64,000 nt of DNA from Coccinella septempunctata (GCF_907165205.1 NC_058198.1:21761240-21825239); one strand, 5' to 3'. Shown: positions 1-11,150, numbered from the stretch's first letter. The notes: generated by a model from the sequence alone, not told the origin. Numbers and translations: made by a program.

Positions 1-901
1 AATGATATTGAAGATTGTATCAGGAATAAGAACTTCACATCTTTGACAAATTATGCAGATGACACAAATATTCTTATCAAAGCAAAAGAATATAATGAAT
101 TGATACAGAGGACATCAGAAGTGGTGGAAAACATCAAAGAATGGTTTTTAAAAAATAAACTGCATATGAATGAGGGGGAAAACTAATGCAATACTGTTCA
201 AGTCTACACATTCAACTTTTGAGATCCCAAAGGAGGTTATGATAACAGCAAGAACACAAGAACTAACTTCATTCACGAAGTTTTTAGGAATTTACGTGGA
301 TGATACACTGAGGTGGGAGGAACATATTTCAAACCTGGGAAGCAGCCTGGCCTCAGTCTGCTACTCTTTAAGTGTACTGGCGAGATATCTGGATAACTTC
401 TCCATGAAAACCATCTATCATGCGGTATTTGAGTCAAAAGCAAGGTATGGAATCATGTTTTATGGCCATGCACCTAAATCAATGCAAATATCCATCCTCC
501 AGAAAAGAGCACTCCGAATTATTCTCAAACTGGGATACAGAGAATCATGCAGAGGAAAATTTAGAGAAAATGGAATTTTGACTATCACAGCAATGCACAT
601 ACAGGAATGTCTGATTTTTGTATTCAAAAACAAGAACCTTTTTGAATTGAACTCATCCAACATATATAACACAAGGAAAACAAATCTAAAATATCCAATT
701 CACAGAAGAACATCTACAGAGAAAGGACCCAAGTACAAATGTATAAAATATTTCAACATAATGCCAGACACAATAAAGAATGAAACTAGACTAAAGAATT
801 ATAAGAAACAAATATACAAGATGCTGCTCAACATAGAACCCTATAATGTTGAAGAATTTTTCAACGCGGCTAAAGATTGGAAGGATAATACAGCTGGATA
901 G
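1..901 (+). pseudogene. 3' part of a non-LTR retrotransposon reverse transcriptase
   Basis: Frame 1 from base 1 reads into the RT catalytic motif (NYADDTN, about bases 49-69). The frame then moves by +1 near base 170, at a run of five G, and continues to a stop at 901. The downstream part has the family's KFLGIYVDDTLRW block and a thumb/C-terminal region typical of Jockey/CR1-like elements (QKRALRIILKLGYRESCRG). The N-terminal half and the endonuclease lie outside the window or are lost. The frameshift makes it inactive. The exact clade is uncertain. Confidence 0.8.
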
Positions 902-988
902 CAGACTCTGTGCTTTTGATTTTTCTTTTTTGACGTAATTTCATTTCAAAGTTTACTTTAACATTGTAACTTTTATCTGAAATAAATA

Positions 989-1010
989 TTATCTTATCTT
1001 ATCTTATCTA
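989..1010 (+). repeat. Simple-repeat tail of the non-LTR element
   Basis: About four copies of a TCTTA pentamer follow an AATAAA-like sequence about 90 bp after the RT stop. Short tandem tails like this end many CR1/Jockey-type elements, so this probably marks the 3' terminus. Confidence 0.65.
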
Positions 1011-1057
1011 ATTTTAACAATAATTTGGGTAATTTGTGAAGTTTTTCATAATTTTAA

Positions 1058-1419
1058 AGCTACACCTCAAAGAGGTGATACCTTTATCCAAAGGGGGGAG
1101 GAATTATGTAATCGCACCCCATACTAATTCAATGTAATTCATCCAGATTAACCATAAGCATTGTATATGACTATGTTGCAGCCTGCAAAGTCCGCAGTGA
1201 ACACCTGCAGTGCTGAGTCACATCCTATAGATAAGATATTTGTATAAAAGCATCTTCTTCCTTGATTTCAGGGAAGAAATAGATCTAGAGCCTTAGTCGA
1301 TAGTCAGTAGTTCACACAGAATATTCAAATATTCTCTATTGTAAATAAAGTGTTTTTTAAAAACCAACTCTTCAACCTAAAATTCATAATTATATATTGT
1401 ATAAGTTTATTCTTATACA
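1058..1419 (+). mobile_element. LTR-like module, copy 1 (polypurine tract plus about 313-bp LTR)
   Basis: A purine tract with six G (1091-1101) precedes a segment that starts TGTAATCG at 1107 and ends TTATACA at 1419. It contains a TATA box (TATAAAAG, 1243-1250) and an AATAAA signal (1344-1349), the layout of an LTR. A close second copy lies at 34449-34798. Both copies share the same left edge (GCTACACCTC) and both lie 5' of a Helitron Rep gene, so the module may be part of that element or an LTR it has captured. No coding sequence is seen in it. Confidence 0.5.
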
Positions 1420-1486
1420 ACTCTGTCGGTTTGAGTTTTCGTATTGAGCTGGCGTGCTGTCACCTCTGGAAAAGTATCACGCTAGA

Positions 1487-2171
1487 TGATTCACGTAAAC
1501 CAGTGGTAAGGTTGGAAAGATCGGCTCTTATTAATGAAATGGTTCGTTCGCGAGCCAAATCTACAGTGAATGATGATATCGAGTACGATGATAGAAATCA
1601 AGGTCAACCGATTATAAGTGATTCACGTATACCGCCGGTAAGATTGGAGAGATCTTCTCTTATAGATCGAATGATTCGCTCTTCATCGATATCTATAAAT
1701 GACGAGGCCGCAAAACGAATCGAGGTGATTTACGTGTACCGGTGGTAGAATTGGATAGGTTTTCTATTATCGAGAAATCGATTTCCTATCGATCCGAATC
1801 TATAATCGTTCATAGGAATGACGACGACACGAATAACGATAGCGATGATAATAGGATTAGAGACGAAACGAAAACGACGAATTCGCTTAGTAGTTACGAT
1901 TAGAGAGGTCTTCTCCTATAGAGCAGTTAATTTGTTCTGGAGAGTTAGCTACAATTATCGTCGATAGGGCCAACGAAAATATGAATTCTAATTCGACGGT
2001 CGCATCAGAAGGTGATGACAATAATACAGAAAATGTGATATTTGAAAATTCTTCGTTAGTTATTACTACTACCACCGATGGTAGTGTCGATGATACATGT
2101 ACACGAAATTCAGGTACGCCGAAAGGAAGGACTCGTAGACAATTCCGCATCGTATCACTTATAGAAATTTA
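1487..2171 (+). pseudogene. Helitron protein N-terminal repeat region, copy 1 (broken)
   Basis: In shifting frames this stretch encodes repeated blocks of the form (S/D)DSRxPxVRLERSxLIDxMxRS at about 1487-1560 and 1618-1690, with a third, diverged block near 1725-1790 (VVELDRFSIIEKSIS). An acidic Asp/Asn-rich linker and a Ser/Thr-rich segment follow (1981-2171). Copy 2 at 35860-36565 keeps the same order and shows a fourth block. It lies directly upstream of Helitron Rep sequence and is most simply its N-terminus. Several frameshifts and stops make it inactive. Confidence 0.5.
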
Positions 2172-2174
2172 ATT

Positions 2175-3004
2175 ACCTTTGGATCGGAACGAATAGAATT
2201 ATTGTGTAAGGATCCGCATAAATGTGGCACGTTAAACGGTTTATGCGCAGTTTGTGGTGCTCTATTTTGTACTCAAGAAAATATTACTAGAACGCATGAG
2301 CATACATAGTGTTGCAATGGAGGTGCGTATAGTTTACCACCGTTAAGTCCTCGTCCTTTAGAAATCAAGAATTTGTATACTAGTAGCCATTCTTGAGCTA
2401 TAATATTTAGTTTGTTTGCTGTGGCATCGTTTAAAACTTCTAAACCGATACCTCGAAGACAGGATCAAGGTCATTGGAGTATTTCGATATGTGGGCAAAT
2501 TTACCATTTCTACGATCCACTTCCTAATGCGCAAGATTTTGTAACAACCACACTTTATCAGATGTATTTTCTCGATGACGAAGAAGCGATACGAAGAAGA
2601 AACGCTTTCGCAGAAGGAAGAGGGTTGGATTCTGGACTCGTCAGTCGGATCGAGAGACGCATAATAGATGCATTCGTGCTTACAAAACTATGGGTGAAGA
2701 ATTAATAGAGAGAAGACGACAGAATATGGAAGTGGATAATATAGTTATCGGTACTATTAAGGAACCGAATATAAATGTTCTTGCGGCGATATTCGAGGGA
2801 TCCGAACCGCCCATGGATGTAGATTTCGTATTGTATCCTCATAGAGAAGACGATTCCGAGTCGCGCAATAGACATCGCGATATAAAAATTCTTGATCCGA
2901 TGGCGGATCCGTATATCCATTGTTATTTCCTTGCGGTGATTATGGCTTTCACATTGGGATCGAATATAATGAGAGACCTAATAAAACGACACGGAAAACC
3001 GTAA
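2175..3004 (+). pseudogene. Helitron Rep protein, N-terminal and middle part, copy 1 (broken)
   Basis: Fragments in changing frames match the conserved order of Helitron Rep proteins. There is a Cys-rich segment (about 2215-2330), an 'ICGQIYHFYDPLPNAQ' block (2485-2530), 'LYQMYFLDDEEAIRRR' (2553-2600), and a block ending in DPMADPYIHCYFLAVI (2890-2940), which corresponds to the family's 'DP..YPLLFP' region. The order is that of Helitron transposases upstream of the HUH nuclease. Frameshifts separate the pieces. Confidence 0.7.
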
Positions 3005-3709
3005 CCATCCATCAATATTACAGATATAGGTTATATTTTAGAGATACGTTTTCGACCATCCACCACGGCGGTAAATTGTTTCAGCAATACACAGTAGATG
3101 GTTGGTTGAAATGCGAGATGGTTCGTTTGTGGTGGTACAGAGAGAATCAGGCGGATTTCAGTAGTACCACTGAAGATACTCTGAGACGATGTAATATGAA
3201 GAGACCGGATCACGTTGGTAGAACGGTTATTTTACCTGCTACATTTTTCTGAAGCGAAAGACGTCGCATTAGACACTAGAGGAATCGATCGCTATTGTTT
3301 CGGAAATCCCGATCTTTTTGCAACGTTTTCGTGTAATCCCCATTGGCCAGAAATGAAAAGTAACGTCGTATTGACGAATCAAAAATGTGAAAATTGTCCC
3401 GATTTAATATGTAGAGTGTTCCAAATGAAATTGAACGCATTCATCGACGATATAGTTCATAAGCAAATTTACGGTGTTGTCATAAATCATCAATATGTGA
3501 TAGAATTTCAGAGGAGAGGTTTACCGCACGCGCACATCGCAATTACCTTGCATAACGACGATAAATTAATAGATGGCGATGCCGTCGATAATATTATATC
3601 TGCTCGTATACCGGACGAGATGACGCAACCACTTTTACCAATTGCTCCGTGCGGTGAATTAAACGTGGATGCGTCCTGTATGATAGACGGTAGGTGTTCT
3701 CAGTGTTAA
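3005..3709 (+). pseudogene. Helitron Rep (HUH endonuclease) domain, first half
   Basis: The open stretch encodes GNPDLFATFSCNPHWPE, then CPDLICRVFQMKLNAFIDDI, then YVIEFQRRGLPHAH. The His-x-His of 'PHAH' (about 3523-3534) is the metal-binding HUH motif of rolling-circle Rep nucleases. It is followed by ARIPDEMTQP and a CMIDGRC motif where the frame breaks at 3709. Helitron Reps continue directly with a 'YPKP' motif, and here that motif resumes at about 5940 after an insertion. The PIF1-like helicase part is not found anywhere in the window. Confidence 0.85.
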
Positions 3710-4024
3710 GGCGCGTATACACAGGGGGGTGAAACTCGCTTAGAAACAACGTGAACCGCTAAAATGTGCTGACAAGGCTGCCATCTAGCGGAACGTATCG
3801 TAAACAGCAGAAATGACGCGCATGCGCGTGAAATGTAATGTCATGTCAGTGTCAAGACTGAGGAAAAAAGTAAACAACAAACACCATTTCTTTTGTGTTT
3901 ATGTGTTTAAAATCCATATCCTGATACCAATATTTCACTCTTTCTTTTCATTGCCTGCTACGCATGTTGTGTACGCTCTGATAGTTTTAATTTTGCCGAG
4001 TTATTCTCCGAATTATATTCCCAC

Positions 4025-4557
4025 AATGTCGAGATTTTGTTGTGTTCCCAAATGCATGATGAAGATTTGAGGGTTCTGGCTCCAACAAAGCGTTATGGGA
4101 GTGAAAAAGGGAAAGATATTTTGAAAGCAACAGAAAGAACAGTTTCTCAATCTATTTAAGAAGGTATGTAATCTTTCGTAACTATTGTACAAAATGTAAT
4201 TGTTGGATTTTTCAGAATGTCAACCTTCAAGACAGGAAGATTCTGAAGAAATACAGTGGAAATATATTCCAGAAGGTATACAGTCTCTATTGGTATTTTT
4301 TCAAGTGTAATGTTTGGCATTATTTTTCAGAATCTCAACCTTGCTCAGTTCCGGCAACTCACATATCTAAGAAGAAAGGAGGGCCGATTGAGGAGCAGAA
4401 ACATAGCTTTGAGGGAGAAAGTAATGTTGTTGAAGAAAACATTGGGTTGCCTCAACAATGTGAACAGAACAACATTCAATTTTTTTATGTCTCAACAAAT
4501 GAACCAAAAACAAAAGAAGAGGGGTCGTCGATACTCTCTTGATGACAAAAAAAGGAG
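4025..4557 (+). pseudogene. Decayed multi-exon gene fragment, possibly THAP-type
   Basis: The segment opens with MSRFCCVPKC, the usual start of a THAP zinc finger, but the rest of a THAP domain cannot be followed. Downstream are small open pieces bounded by intron-like signals: one ends AAG|GTATGT near 4163, one lies between TTTTTCAG (ends 4216) and AAG|GTATAC (near 4276), and the next starts after ATTTTTCAG (about 4331). The last two begin with similar residues (ECQPS and ESQPC), as if an exon had been repeated. It could be a captured host gene or a THAP-bearing transposase. Low certainty. Confidence 0.3.
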
Positions 4558-5091
4558 ATAGGTATTATCCTTTCATGATTCTATTTATCTCCTCATATTT
4601 ATTTCAAATTTTATCTATATTATCAATATTGTATTTATTTATTCTATTGAATTTATAAATCAGCTAAATGAATAGATCCTGTACATACAATTTTCTACGT
4701 TTCATAAATTTAGAAAATCCAAACAATCTCAAGTACTGAAGGTAAATTGTTGAATTCCTTCAAATTAATTAATTTCTGAAAAGATTGCTACTCATTTTTT
4801 ATATTGATTTATAATTTTGTTTTCCCATAGGGAAAACCAAATAGAGCCTTTATAGATTGTTATATGTAATTGGAGTCCCATAGAGAAAACAGTATAGAGC
4901 CTTTACAATTTTGTTGTGAAACACATGAATTTACCTTAAGTTTGTTATATGTATTCCCCAATATTACACACATGTATTTCTGAGTATTATTATGCAAAGT
5001 TATTGTCATGTTCCAAGTAGAAATGAATATTGTATTGAATAAATTTTTTTTCATAACAGCATCATTATTCATTACTTTTTAACAAAGAATT

Positions 5092-5154
5092 CGAGTTTTT
5101 CATTAGATTTGGCGACAACAATCAAAGTTGTCGCCAGGTCTAATGAAAAACTCG
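5092..5154. repeat. 28-bp inverted repeat (hairpin)
   Basis: Arms 5092-5119 and 5127-5154 are reverse complements with one mismatch and are separated by 7 bp. It lies in a non-coding part of the insertion. It may be a small palindromic element or a structured RNA. Function unknown. Confidence 0.75.
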
Positions 5155-5332
5155 CTGAAAACAAATATTTAAATTATTACACCAATATTTCTTACCGCCA
5201 AAAAGAACCGATAGATGGCGCTGTCAGCATTCATTGAATTTCACCGACATTAATTCCGATACGTTCAATAGATGGCGCTTTTACATGAACCAAATTTTGC
5301 CCCGATGTTGCCTATCTATAGTTTGTCTATGC

Positions 5333-5938
5333 GTATACATCTGAGCAAAATAGCCGAATGAGCACGCCGCACCGAATGAGCGTTTATGCAGACAATTTCT
5401 CTTTCCGACGCACGAACAGCATGAGCATGTGTTCGGAGCCGCTCCAACGGATGTGTCAGTTCAGTGCTTACGAACGCGGACGATGGAAACTTAGAAAACA
5501 GGAATCATTCCATGTTCTAAGGATGGAAAACTTGGGTTGTGCTAGTGCCTCTTTCATAATTCTGTACGAGTTGCTAAAGAAGAAGAGACGACGGTGTACT
5601 TGATGGTCTTAACAATTATATCTACAAAGAAGTCGAGACCGTAGTCTCAACAGCACTTTTTTTAGCACGACATTCAGAGTGATGGCGGCAAAATTGGGCG
5701 GTTTTCATACTATTTTATTAAATTCAAACACGTTTCTTGCGAGAAATTCATATTAAAATGTGCGCGTTCGGTTCGAGGAAAAGATGTCAACTAAACCCGT
5801 CCACACTGAGCACGAATTTTCTTTGATAGGCCGACAAATTGCGGATCGGCTCCGCGCCTCATGAGCACGTTCGGTGCGGTGTGTTTAGCCCGCCCACATC
5901 TGAATGCTCATTCGGCTGTTTTGCTCAGATGTGTACGC
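5333..5938. mobile_element. Short TIR element, about 606 bp
   Basis: The left end (from 5333) and the reverse complement of the right end (to 5938) match over about 34 bp with two or three differences, both running GCGTAYACATCTGAGC and onward. No transposase is recognised inside. The family is unknown and no clear target duplication is seen. Confidence 0.6.
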
Positions 5939-6814
5939 GGCTTTATCCGAAACCGTACAGAGAGGAGACGGCTCTCGCCGTCGGTACTTACATCAAAAGG
6001 GCCGAATATAAACGTCCCAACGATGGCAGGCGAATTTACGTTGAAGCCTGGCAACGGAGCGTTACGAATCGAAGGGTAGTTCCTTATAATGCTTACGCCT
6101 TGGCTACGTATCAATGTCACGTCAGTTTCGACGCCGTAGGTTCTTCGAATACGGTTAGATATTTATATGAGTACATGTTCAAGAGACCGTGGTCTGTCAG
6201 GTTATACGTCGACAAAGTCGAATGGTATCGACGAAATTCAAGATTATATCGATAGACGATACGTAAACGCCATGGAAGCGACGTGGAGACTTTTCGAATT
6301 CGGCTTGCATAAACGTTCGCATTCCGTAATATATTTACCTGTGCATTTGCCCGGTCAAAGGGAATTATTATATAATGAATGGGACGATATCGACGAGGTG
6401 GACAGGCGATGATCGCCGAATCGTCGATCTAAATTGGAAGCGTGGTTTGCTCTCAATCGTAACAACGTCGACGCTAGACAATACAAATACGTTGAGATAC
6501 CCGAACGTTACGTATGGAACGACGTGCGGTGCGAATGGAAGAAACGTTCGCAGATAAGTAAGCAATTTGGAATTTTGCTCGGCGTGAGTCCTTCCGAAGG
6601 AGGGACCGAGAGATTTTTCCTCCGGTTACTATTGAAACATATCGCCGGAGCGACCTGTTTCGACGATCTTCTAACGTTAGATAATGGAGATGTATGCGAC
6701 ACGTTTCGAATGTCATGTGATCGAAGAGATTTGCTTCTCGCTTCCGACGGGGGATATAACGAGTGTCTACAGGAGGCCGGAGCGTTATATCCCGCGTGGA
6801 AAATTAGTTCATGA
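5939..6814 (+). pseudogene. Helitron Rep domain, second half
   Basis: Three overlapping frames together follow the Helitron order: LYPKPYREET, VPYNAYALATYQCHVSFD, VRYLYEYMFKRPW, then 'IQDYIDRRYVNAMEATWRL' (6235-6290), which holds the catalytic tyrosines of the Rep domain. RSHSVIYLPVHLPGQ, DARQYKYVEIPERYVWND, GVSPSEGGTERFFLRLLLK and GATCFDDLLT follow. Frameshifts near 6230 and 6420 break it. It ends at 6814 with no helicase. Confidence 0.85.
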
Positions 6815-6905
6815 GCAAATTTACGGCGTTTTGTTAAATCATCAATATGTCATAGAATTTCGAAAAAGAGGTTTAAGTGGCATCATTCGGAGAAATAAAC
6901 ATAAA
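6815..6905 (+). pseudogene. Extra Helitron Rep fragment, out of order
   Basis: The piece encodes EQIYGVLLNHQYVIEFRKRGL, which parallels KQIYGVVINHQYVIEFQRRGL at 3460-3520 but is diverged. It is therefore a rearranged part of another copy rather than a recent tandem duplicate. It sits immediately after the end of the Rep C-terminal half. Confidence 0.65.
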
Positions 6906-8394
6906 CAATGTCAAATTTCTGGAAAGCACTTAGTGAGCGGAGCCAAATGAAGGAAAAAAGTGATCAATTCAAATTGTCGTGAATTGTATAAAAAATATGG
7001 ATTCGTGAATTATAATGAGAGAGAATAGCTCATTATGCATAACTCATTATGTGAAATGTTTTTTTTTCGAGCAGATGAACCTTTCGTAAGAAGATGGAGG
7101 TAGTGGTTATTCGCAGAGAAAAAGCTTAGGTGGAATTGAATGTGAGAATAATAGTTTTCAAGACCTGACATAAAACATAAAAGATTTCATTAAATTCGAT
7201 GATTTGACAAGCTAGGTAATTGTTATTTTTCCACTCATTATTCGGTTCTTCTGATAGCAGAAGAAGCAGATTATACTTAACTCAAATTTAGAATTAGCTA
7301 TCTATTATTCTTCCCCCAGAGAGTTGATTTGTTTGAAACTATAATATATACCGAGAAAGATGTCCAGACCATGACCCAGACACCATGTCCATAATGGGAA
7401 TTCTTCTGCTGTCAATATCACGGCCTCGAATTCATCCAGCGATAGCACTTACACTTGATAATTGCTCAGAACCAGGAATGAATTCAGAATATACCGAGGA
7501 ATATACTAATAGACAACGAGTATGATGAATGTATGTTCTCTTTGGAAATTAATTTTCAATTTAATGATTATTGAAAAAAAAATCACTAATTCAATGTATA
7601 TTCTGCATATTCGATAGATTAAAGAAATACTTTTTACATGCGGAATGATCGAAATGAAAAATTTTTTTGGAAAGAATAATAATAATCTATAATTGAAGGA
7701 AATTCTGATGCTTCTTCAAACACTGCTGCTAATGCTGATACAGCAGATTCTACATGTGCATTGCAAACAAAACATAGAATTAGGTAAAAGTTCTCAAAGA
7801 TATTTGAAGTTTCTAATATATTTTAGTTTTGAAATTTGTTATAAAAAGAGGATGAAATTTAAAAAAATCAAGAAACAGTTTGTCTTTTTAACGATTATCA
7901 TAGCTGAAGTGAAGACGGACCTCGGAGAAATAAAATGTTCCTTAACAGCGTGAGGGAATCAAACAACAACAAGGGACCCAATATTTACGAGGTTCCTATT
8001 ATCTTCGAAGGATGACACTTCCTTGAAAACAATGGAAGATTATCTCAGTGTTTAGGAGGACTTGAAAAACACAGTAAAAATATCTATGACTTCGTGGATA
8101 ATATCAAATAAGTTTGCTACTAAATAAGCGGAAAAGCTCCTTCAGTGTTCTGAAAATTTCAGACCTAGTCAGAAGTAAGTATATTTGATATGTTCTTGTA
8201 TTACATTGTAGATTTCTTAACGAAAAAGGAAAACTAAATGGATGAAAAACGAAGTTAAGCAGTCATGTCATGTTGTACACAAAATTTAAATTTTATAATG
8301 GTGCGAAAGTACTTCATTTCAATTTATTATTCTTATGGATACATTTGCCATGATATATCATTTCAATCTGGTAAAAAATTAGTAAACTTGTATA
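6906..8394. other. AT-rich sequence, no recognised gene
   Basis: Only short open frames with no recognisable motif are present. I see no inverted termini or RNA gene. Confidence 0.5.
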
Positions 8395-8510
8395 GTTTTT
8401 CCCAGGTTTCTTCAAAAAACCGATTTCAAAAGTTTTTCCTAGGTTTCTTTAACAAAAACCGATCACTAAAGAATTTTTCCTAGGTTTCTTGAAAAAAAAC
8501 TGATTACTAT
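8395..8510. repeat. Three-copy tandem repeat, unit about 40 bp
   Basis: Three successive units start with TTTTTCCYAGGTTTCTT and end with a variant of AAACCGATTNNNAAA, beginning near 8395, 8432 and 8472. The units differ by point changes and small indels. It lies about 100 bp upstream of the Copia remnant and could be in its leader. Confidence 0.6.
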
Positions 8511-8613
8511 TTTAATATTGATGATTTATATTGATACCGTAATCAATTTATAATGTTTTTCAGTTTTATATTTCACGATTACTTCGATGAAACATTTTTC
8601 GAAAATAAATAAG

Positions 8614-9555
8614 ATGGCACAAGAGAGAATGGATTTGTCGCTAGCTGAAAAATTTGGTATGCGCTTGCCTAAATTTTCTGGTATTGAAAATGAACTTCAT
8701 TCTTTTATTAAGAGTTCTGAACAATATCTATTGATATTTGCGGATGAAAACTAAATAGTCGTTAAATCAAAACTGACTGATAGATATGGTGACCATACGT
8801 CCCGATAAAATCGGGACATTCCCGATTTTTGGAGGTTTGTCCCGGCATCCTGAATTATACAAGAAATGTCCCGATTTCCTAAAATTTTTGCCGCAATTGA
8901 ATTGAACCGTTTTCATATGTCCCGATTTTGACTTCCAAAGTTATGGTCACCGTGCTGATAGAGCCCTAGTTGAGGTTTCCACATCTGATATTCCTGATAA
9001 TTGGGGATTATTGAAGAACTTTCTATATAGCAAATTTGGTGATAATATTAATTTAGGCGTTTTGATTCATAACTTACAATTTTTGACTACAAAACCGCAT
9101 GAGGATTCAATACATTGTCATTGATAAAATTATTGCAATGAAAATTAAAATAAATTACAGAATCAATGCCGATATAATGCCTGATCCAGAAAAAAAAAAA
9201 TTAATAAATCAAATAGTATTCGCAAAATTTGTAAAACTGTGCTAATTTCGAATGCCCCCGTAAAATTGAGAACATATTTAATTAACAATTTCTTTCGACG
9301 AAATGGTCGGTGCCGTGAAGAATTATCTGTGCAACATGGCACAATATGAATTATTAGATAAGAGCCGTCGCAACAAAAATATGCAACCGTCGAATGAAGC
9401 ATTCAATTATCAGTCGACATACCGAAATAATTATTCATTTAATCATCAGCCGAGAAATAATGTTAATAGATTTTATAATAATCAGCATAGCATCGTCTCA
9501 GCCGATTCAAATTCAACAGCGGCGAGAGAAAACCCATTATCCTTCATATTGTGAA
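8614..9555 (+). pseudogene. Copia-type gag remnant
   Basis: It opens at ATG 8614 with MAQERMDLSLAEKFG and then RLPKFSGIENELHSF, a gag-like start. The reading is interrupted by a stop, then by a 170-bp hAT MITE (8785-8954), and resumes as ALVEVSTSDIPDNWGLLKNFL up to a stop near 9123. A later open piece (9303-9555) is Asn/Gln-rich. Placement in Copia rests on the downstream pol piece in the same orientation. Confidence 0.55.
8785..8954. mobile_element. hAT-type MITE, 170 bp
   Basis: The terminal inverted repeats (TATGGTGACCATAC and, reversed, CACGGTGACCATAA) are flanked by an exact 8-bp duplication CTGATAGA (8777-8784 and 8955-8962). An 8-bp duplication is the hAT signature. The inside holds repeated CCCGAT motifs and no coding sequence. 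It is inserted in the gag reading frame of the Copia remnant. Confidence 0.85.
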
Positions 9556-9589
9556 GCTTTCGAGAGACCAAATCCACAACGAAATCAAA

Positions 9590-10572
9590 ATGTTTTTTTT
9601 TTTCAAAAAAGTGATCAGTGTCTATATATCAATTATGAAGATGATATCTATTTGATTATTTTTGTCGATGATATTTTGATTTCTGGTCCTAATGAGATGG
9701 GGATCAAGAAAGTTAAATTTAAATTGGCTCTAAGGTTTCCTATAAAGGATTTGCGGAAAATATCCAAATACTTGTGTATTGAAGTGGATTATGATGGAAG
9801 GAGAGGAATGATGTATCTTAATCAAACTGGTTACATTGGCTCGAAAATAACAGGTGTTGGATTCTCACTGTAAATATACACCTATTGAGGCTGGTCTTAA
9901 AATCGAATCAAATCAGTTGTTGGAATCATCTTTAAAATATAGAAATTTATTGGGAGCTCTTTTGTATATTGCGAATGATACAAGGCCTGATATCGCCTAT
10001 CCTGTAAATTTTCTAATTAGGTTTCAGAGTTGTTATAACGAGTGACACATCAAGTATGCACTTCGAATTTTGATATACGTTTACCATTCGAGAAATATCG
10101 AACTATTTTCGAAGGGAGGATAGATTATAAACATATACAGACATTTGTAGATTCTGATTGGTCAGCGGATCTTACAGATTATAAATCAACTGCAGGATAT
10201 GTCATTGAGGTTTTCAGTTGTCCAGTAATGTGGAAGACTCAGAAACAGAAAACTGTCTCAGGAGCTTCTACACACGCAGAATACTATGCGCTGGCTGAGT
10301 GTGTGGAAGAGGTTCTATGTTTGAAAAATCTTTTGGTAGACGTGGGCTTTACTGAAGATTCCACGTGTGCAATTCCTATCTTTGAAGACAATGCAGGTGC
10401 TTTAGCATTAGCAAAGTTCGAGATTTTTTCTAAGAATTCAATACATATTTCAGTATCACTTCACTTTGTTAGCGATCTTGTAGAAAAAAAAATTCTTGGA
10501 AAATATAATAAAGCTGATTCACTTACTAAAGCATTACCTCGGTTAAAACATGAAGAGCAGACTCAATTTTAA
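9590..10572 (+). pseudogene. Copia-type reverse transcriptase end and RNase H
   Basis: It encodes CLYINYEDDIYLIIFVDDILISG, where FVDD is the RT active site (about 9660-9672). Next come YRNLLGALLYIANDTRPDIAYPV, and then the RNase H: 'FVDSDWSADLTDYKSTAGY', 'SGASTHAEYYALAE', 'IFEDNAGALALAK' and 'ADSLTKALP', the four classic Copia RNase H blocks. Two frame changes (near 9860 and 10040) and the loss of integrase and the RT front half make it inactive. Confidence 0.85.
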
Positions 10573-10623
10573 GTTGGTTTAGTTTATGATATCTAAATGA
10601 TGTAACATTAAAGTAAGGAAGGA

Positions 10624-10860
10624 TGTTGGAATAATGTACTTTAATGGTAAGAATAAAAGTTTATTTTGTTTACAATGGTGTTCTATGATTAAGTATAGGT
10701 TATGTTTTTGAAGTCAATGATAAATTAATTATGCATGACTCTCACGCGTATGTAGACAAGAAAACTGTTTGTAGAAAGCGTGCATAAAAGATTACAGAAA
10801 AATAAAAATAGTATTGAAATTATTTGTATTGATTAATAAAAATTACCAAATCGTTAACCT
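10624..10860 (+). repeat. Start of a Copia 3' LTR (right edge not resolved)
   Basis: A purine tract (AAAGTAAGGAAGGA) is followed at 10624 by TGTTGGAATAATGT, a typical Copia LTR start, about 50 bp after the pol stop. The LTR end cannot be fixed; the right coordinate is a guess. Confidence 0.5.
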
Positions 10861-11150
10861 CATGTTTGAAAAAGGGTGCAAAAGTTGAGCACACTCCTAA
10901 ATTTATTATTTGATTTGCCAATCTTCGCAAAAAGAACAGCAAATCAATCAAGGAAATATTGATGTAACACCAGTAACATAAAATTTGTTCGATTTCTAGA
11001 TTCATATCACGGCACCACAGAAACTTTTCTCTATGGTTTACTTCCCATCAATTTCTTGTTGAAATATTAGGTAATGAAGGAAGATGCATATCCAAAGTTT
11101 ATGCCGAATTGACAGTTTTTCTTTATAAGTCGAGTTGAATACAACTGAAG
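10861..11150. other. No recognised feature
   Basis: AT-rich sequence with no coding motif. It may include the rest of the Copia LTR. Confidence 0.4.

Larger units (their letters stand above)
3711..5938. mobile_element. Composite insertion that splits the Helitron Rep gene
   Basis: Rep coding stops after CMIDGRC and resumes at LYPKPYREE about 2.2 kb later. The two ends look weakly like inverted repeats (AAGGCGCGTATACAC at the left; the reverse complement of the right edge reads AAGCCGCGTACACAT). Inside are a decayed multi-exon coding region (about 4025-4557), a strong hairpin (5092-5154) and a separate TIR element (5333-5938). A target-site duplication is not clear. Confidence 0.45.

Noticed and set aside
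2690..3252. Short plus and minus ORFs listed separately over the Helitron region
   Set aside because: They are frame fragments or shadows of the Rep gene and not independent genes.
8395..8510. Evenly spaced repeats considered as a CRISPR array
   Set aside because: Units are directly tandem with no unique spacers, in a eukaryotic repeat context.
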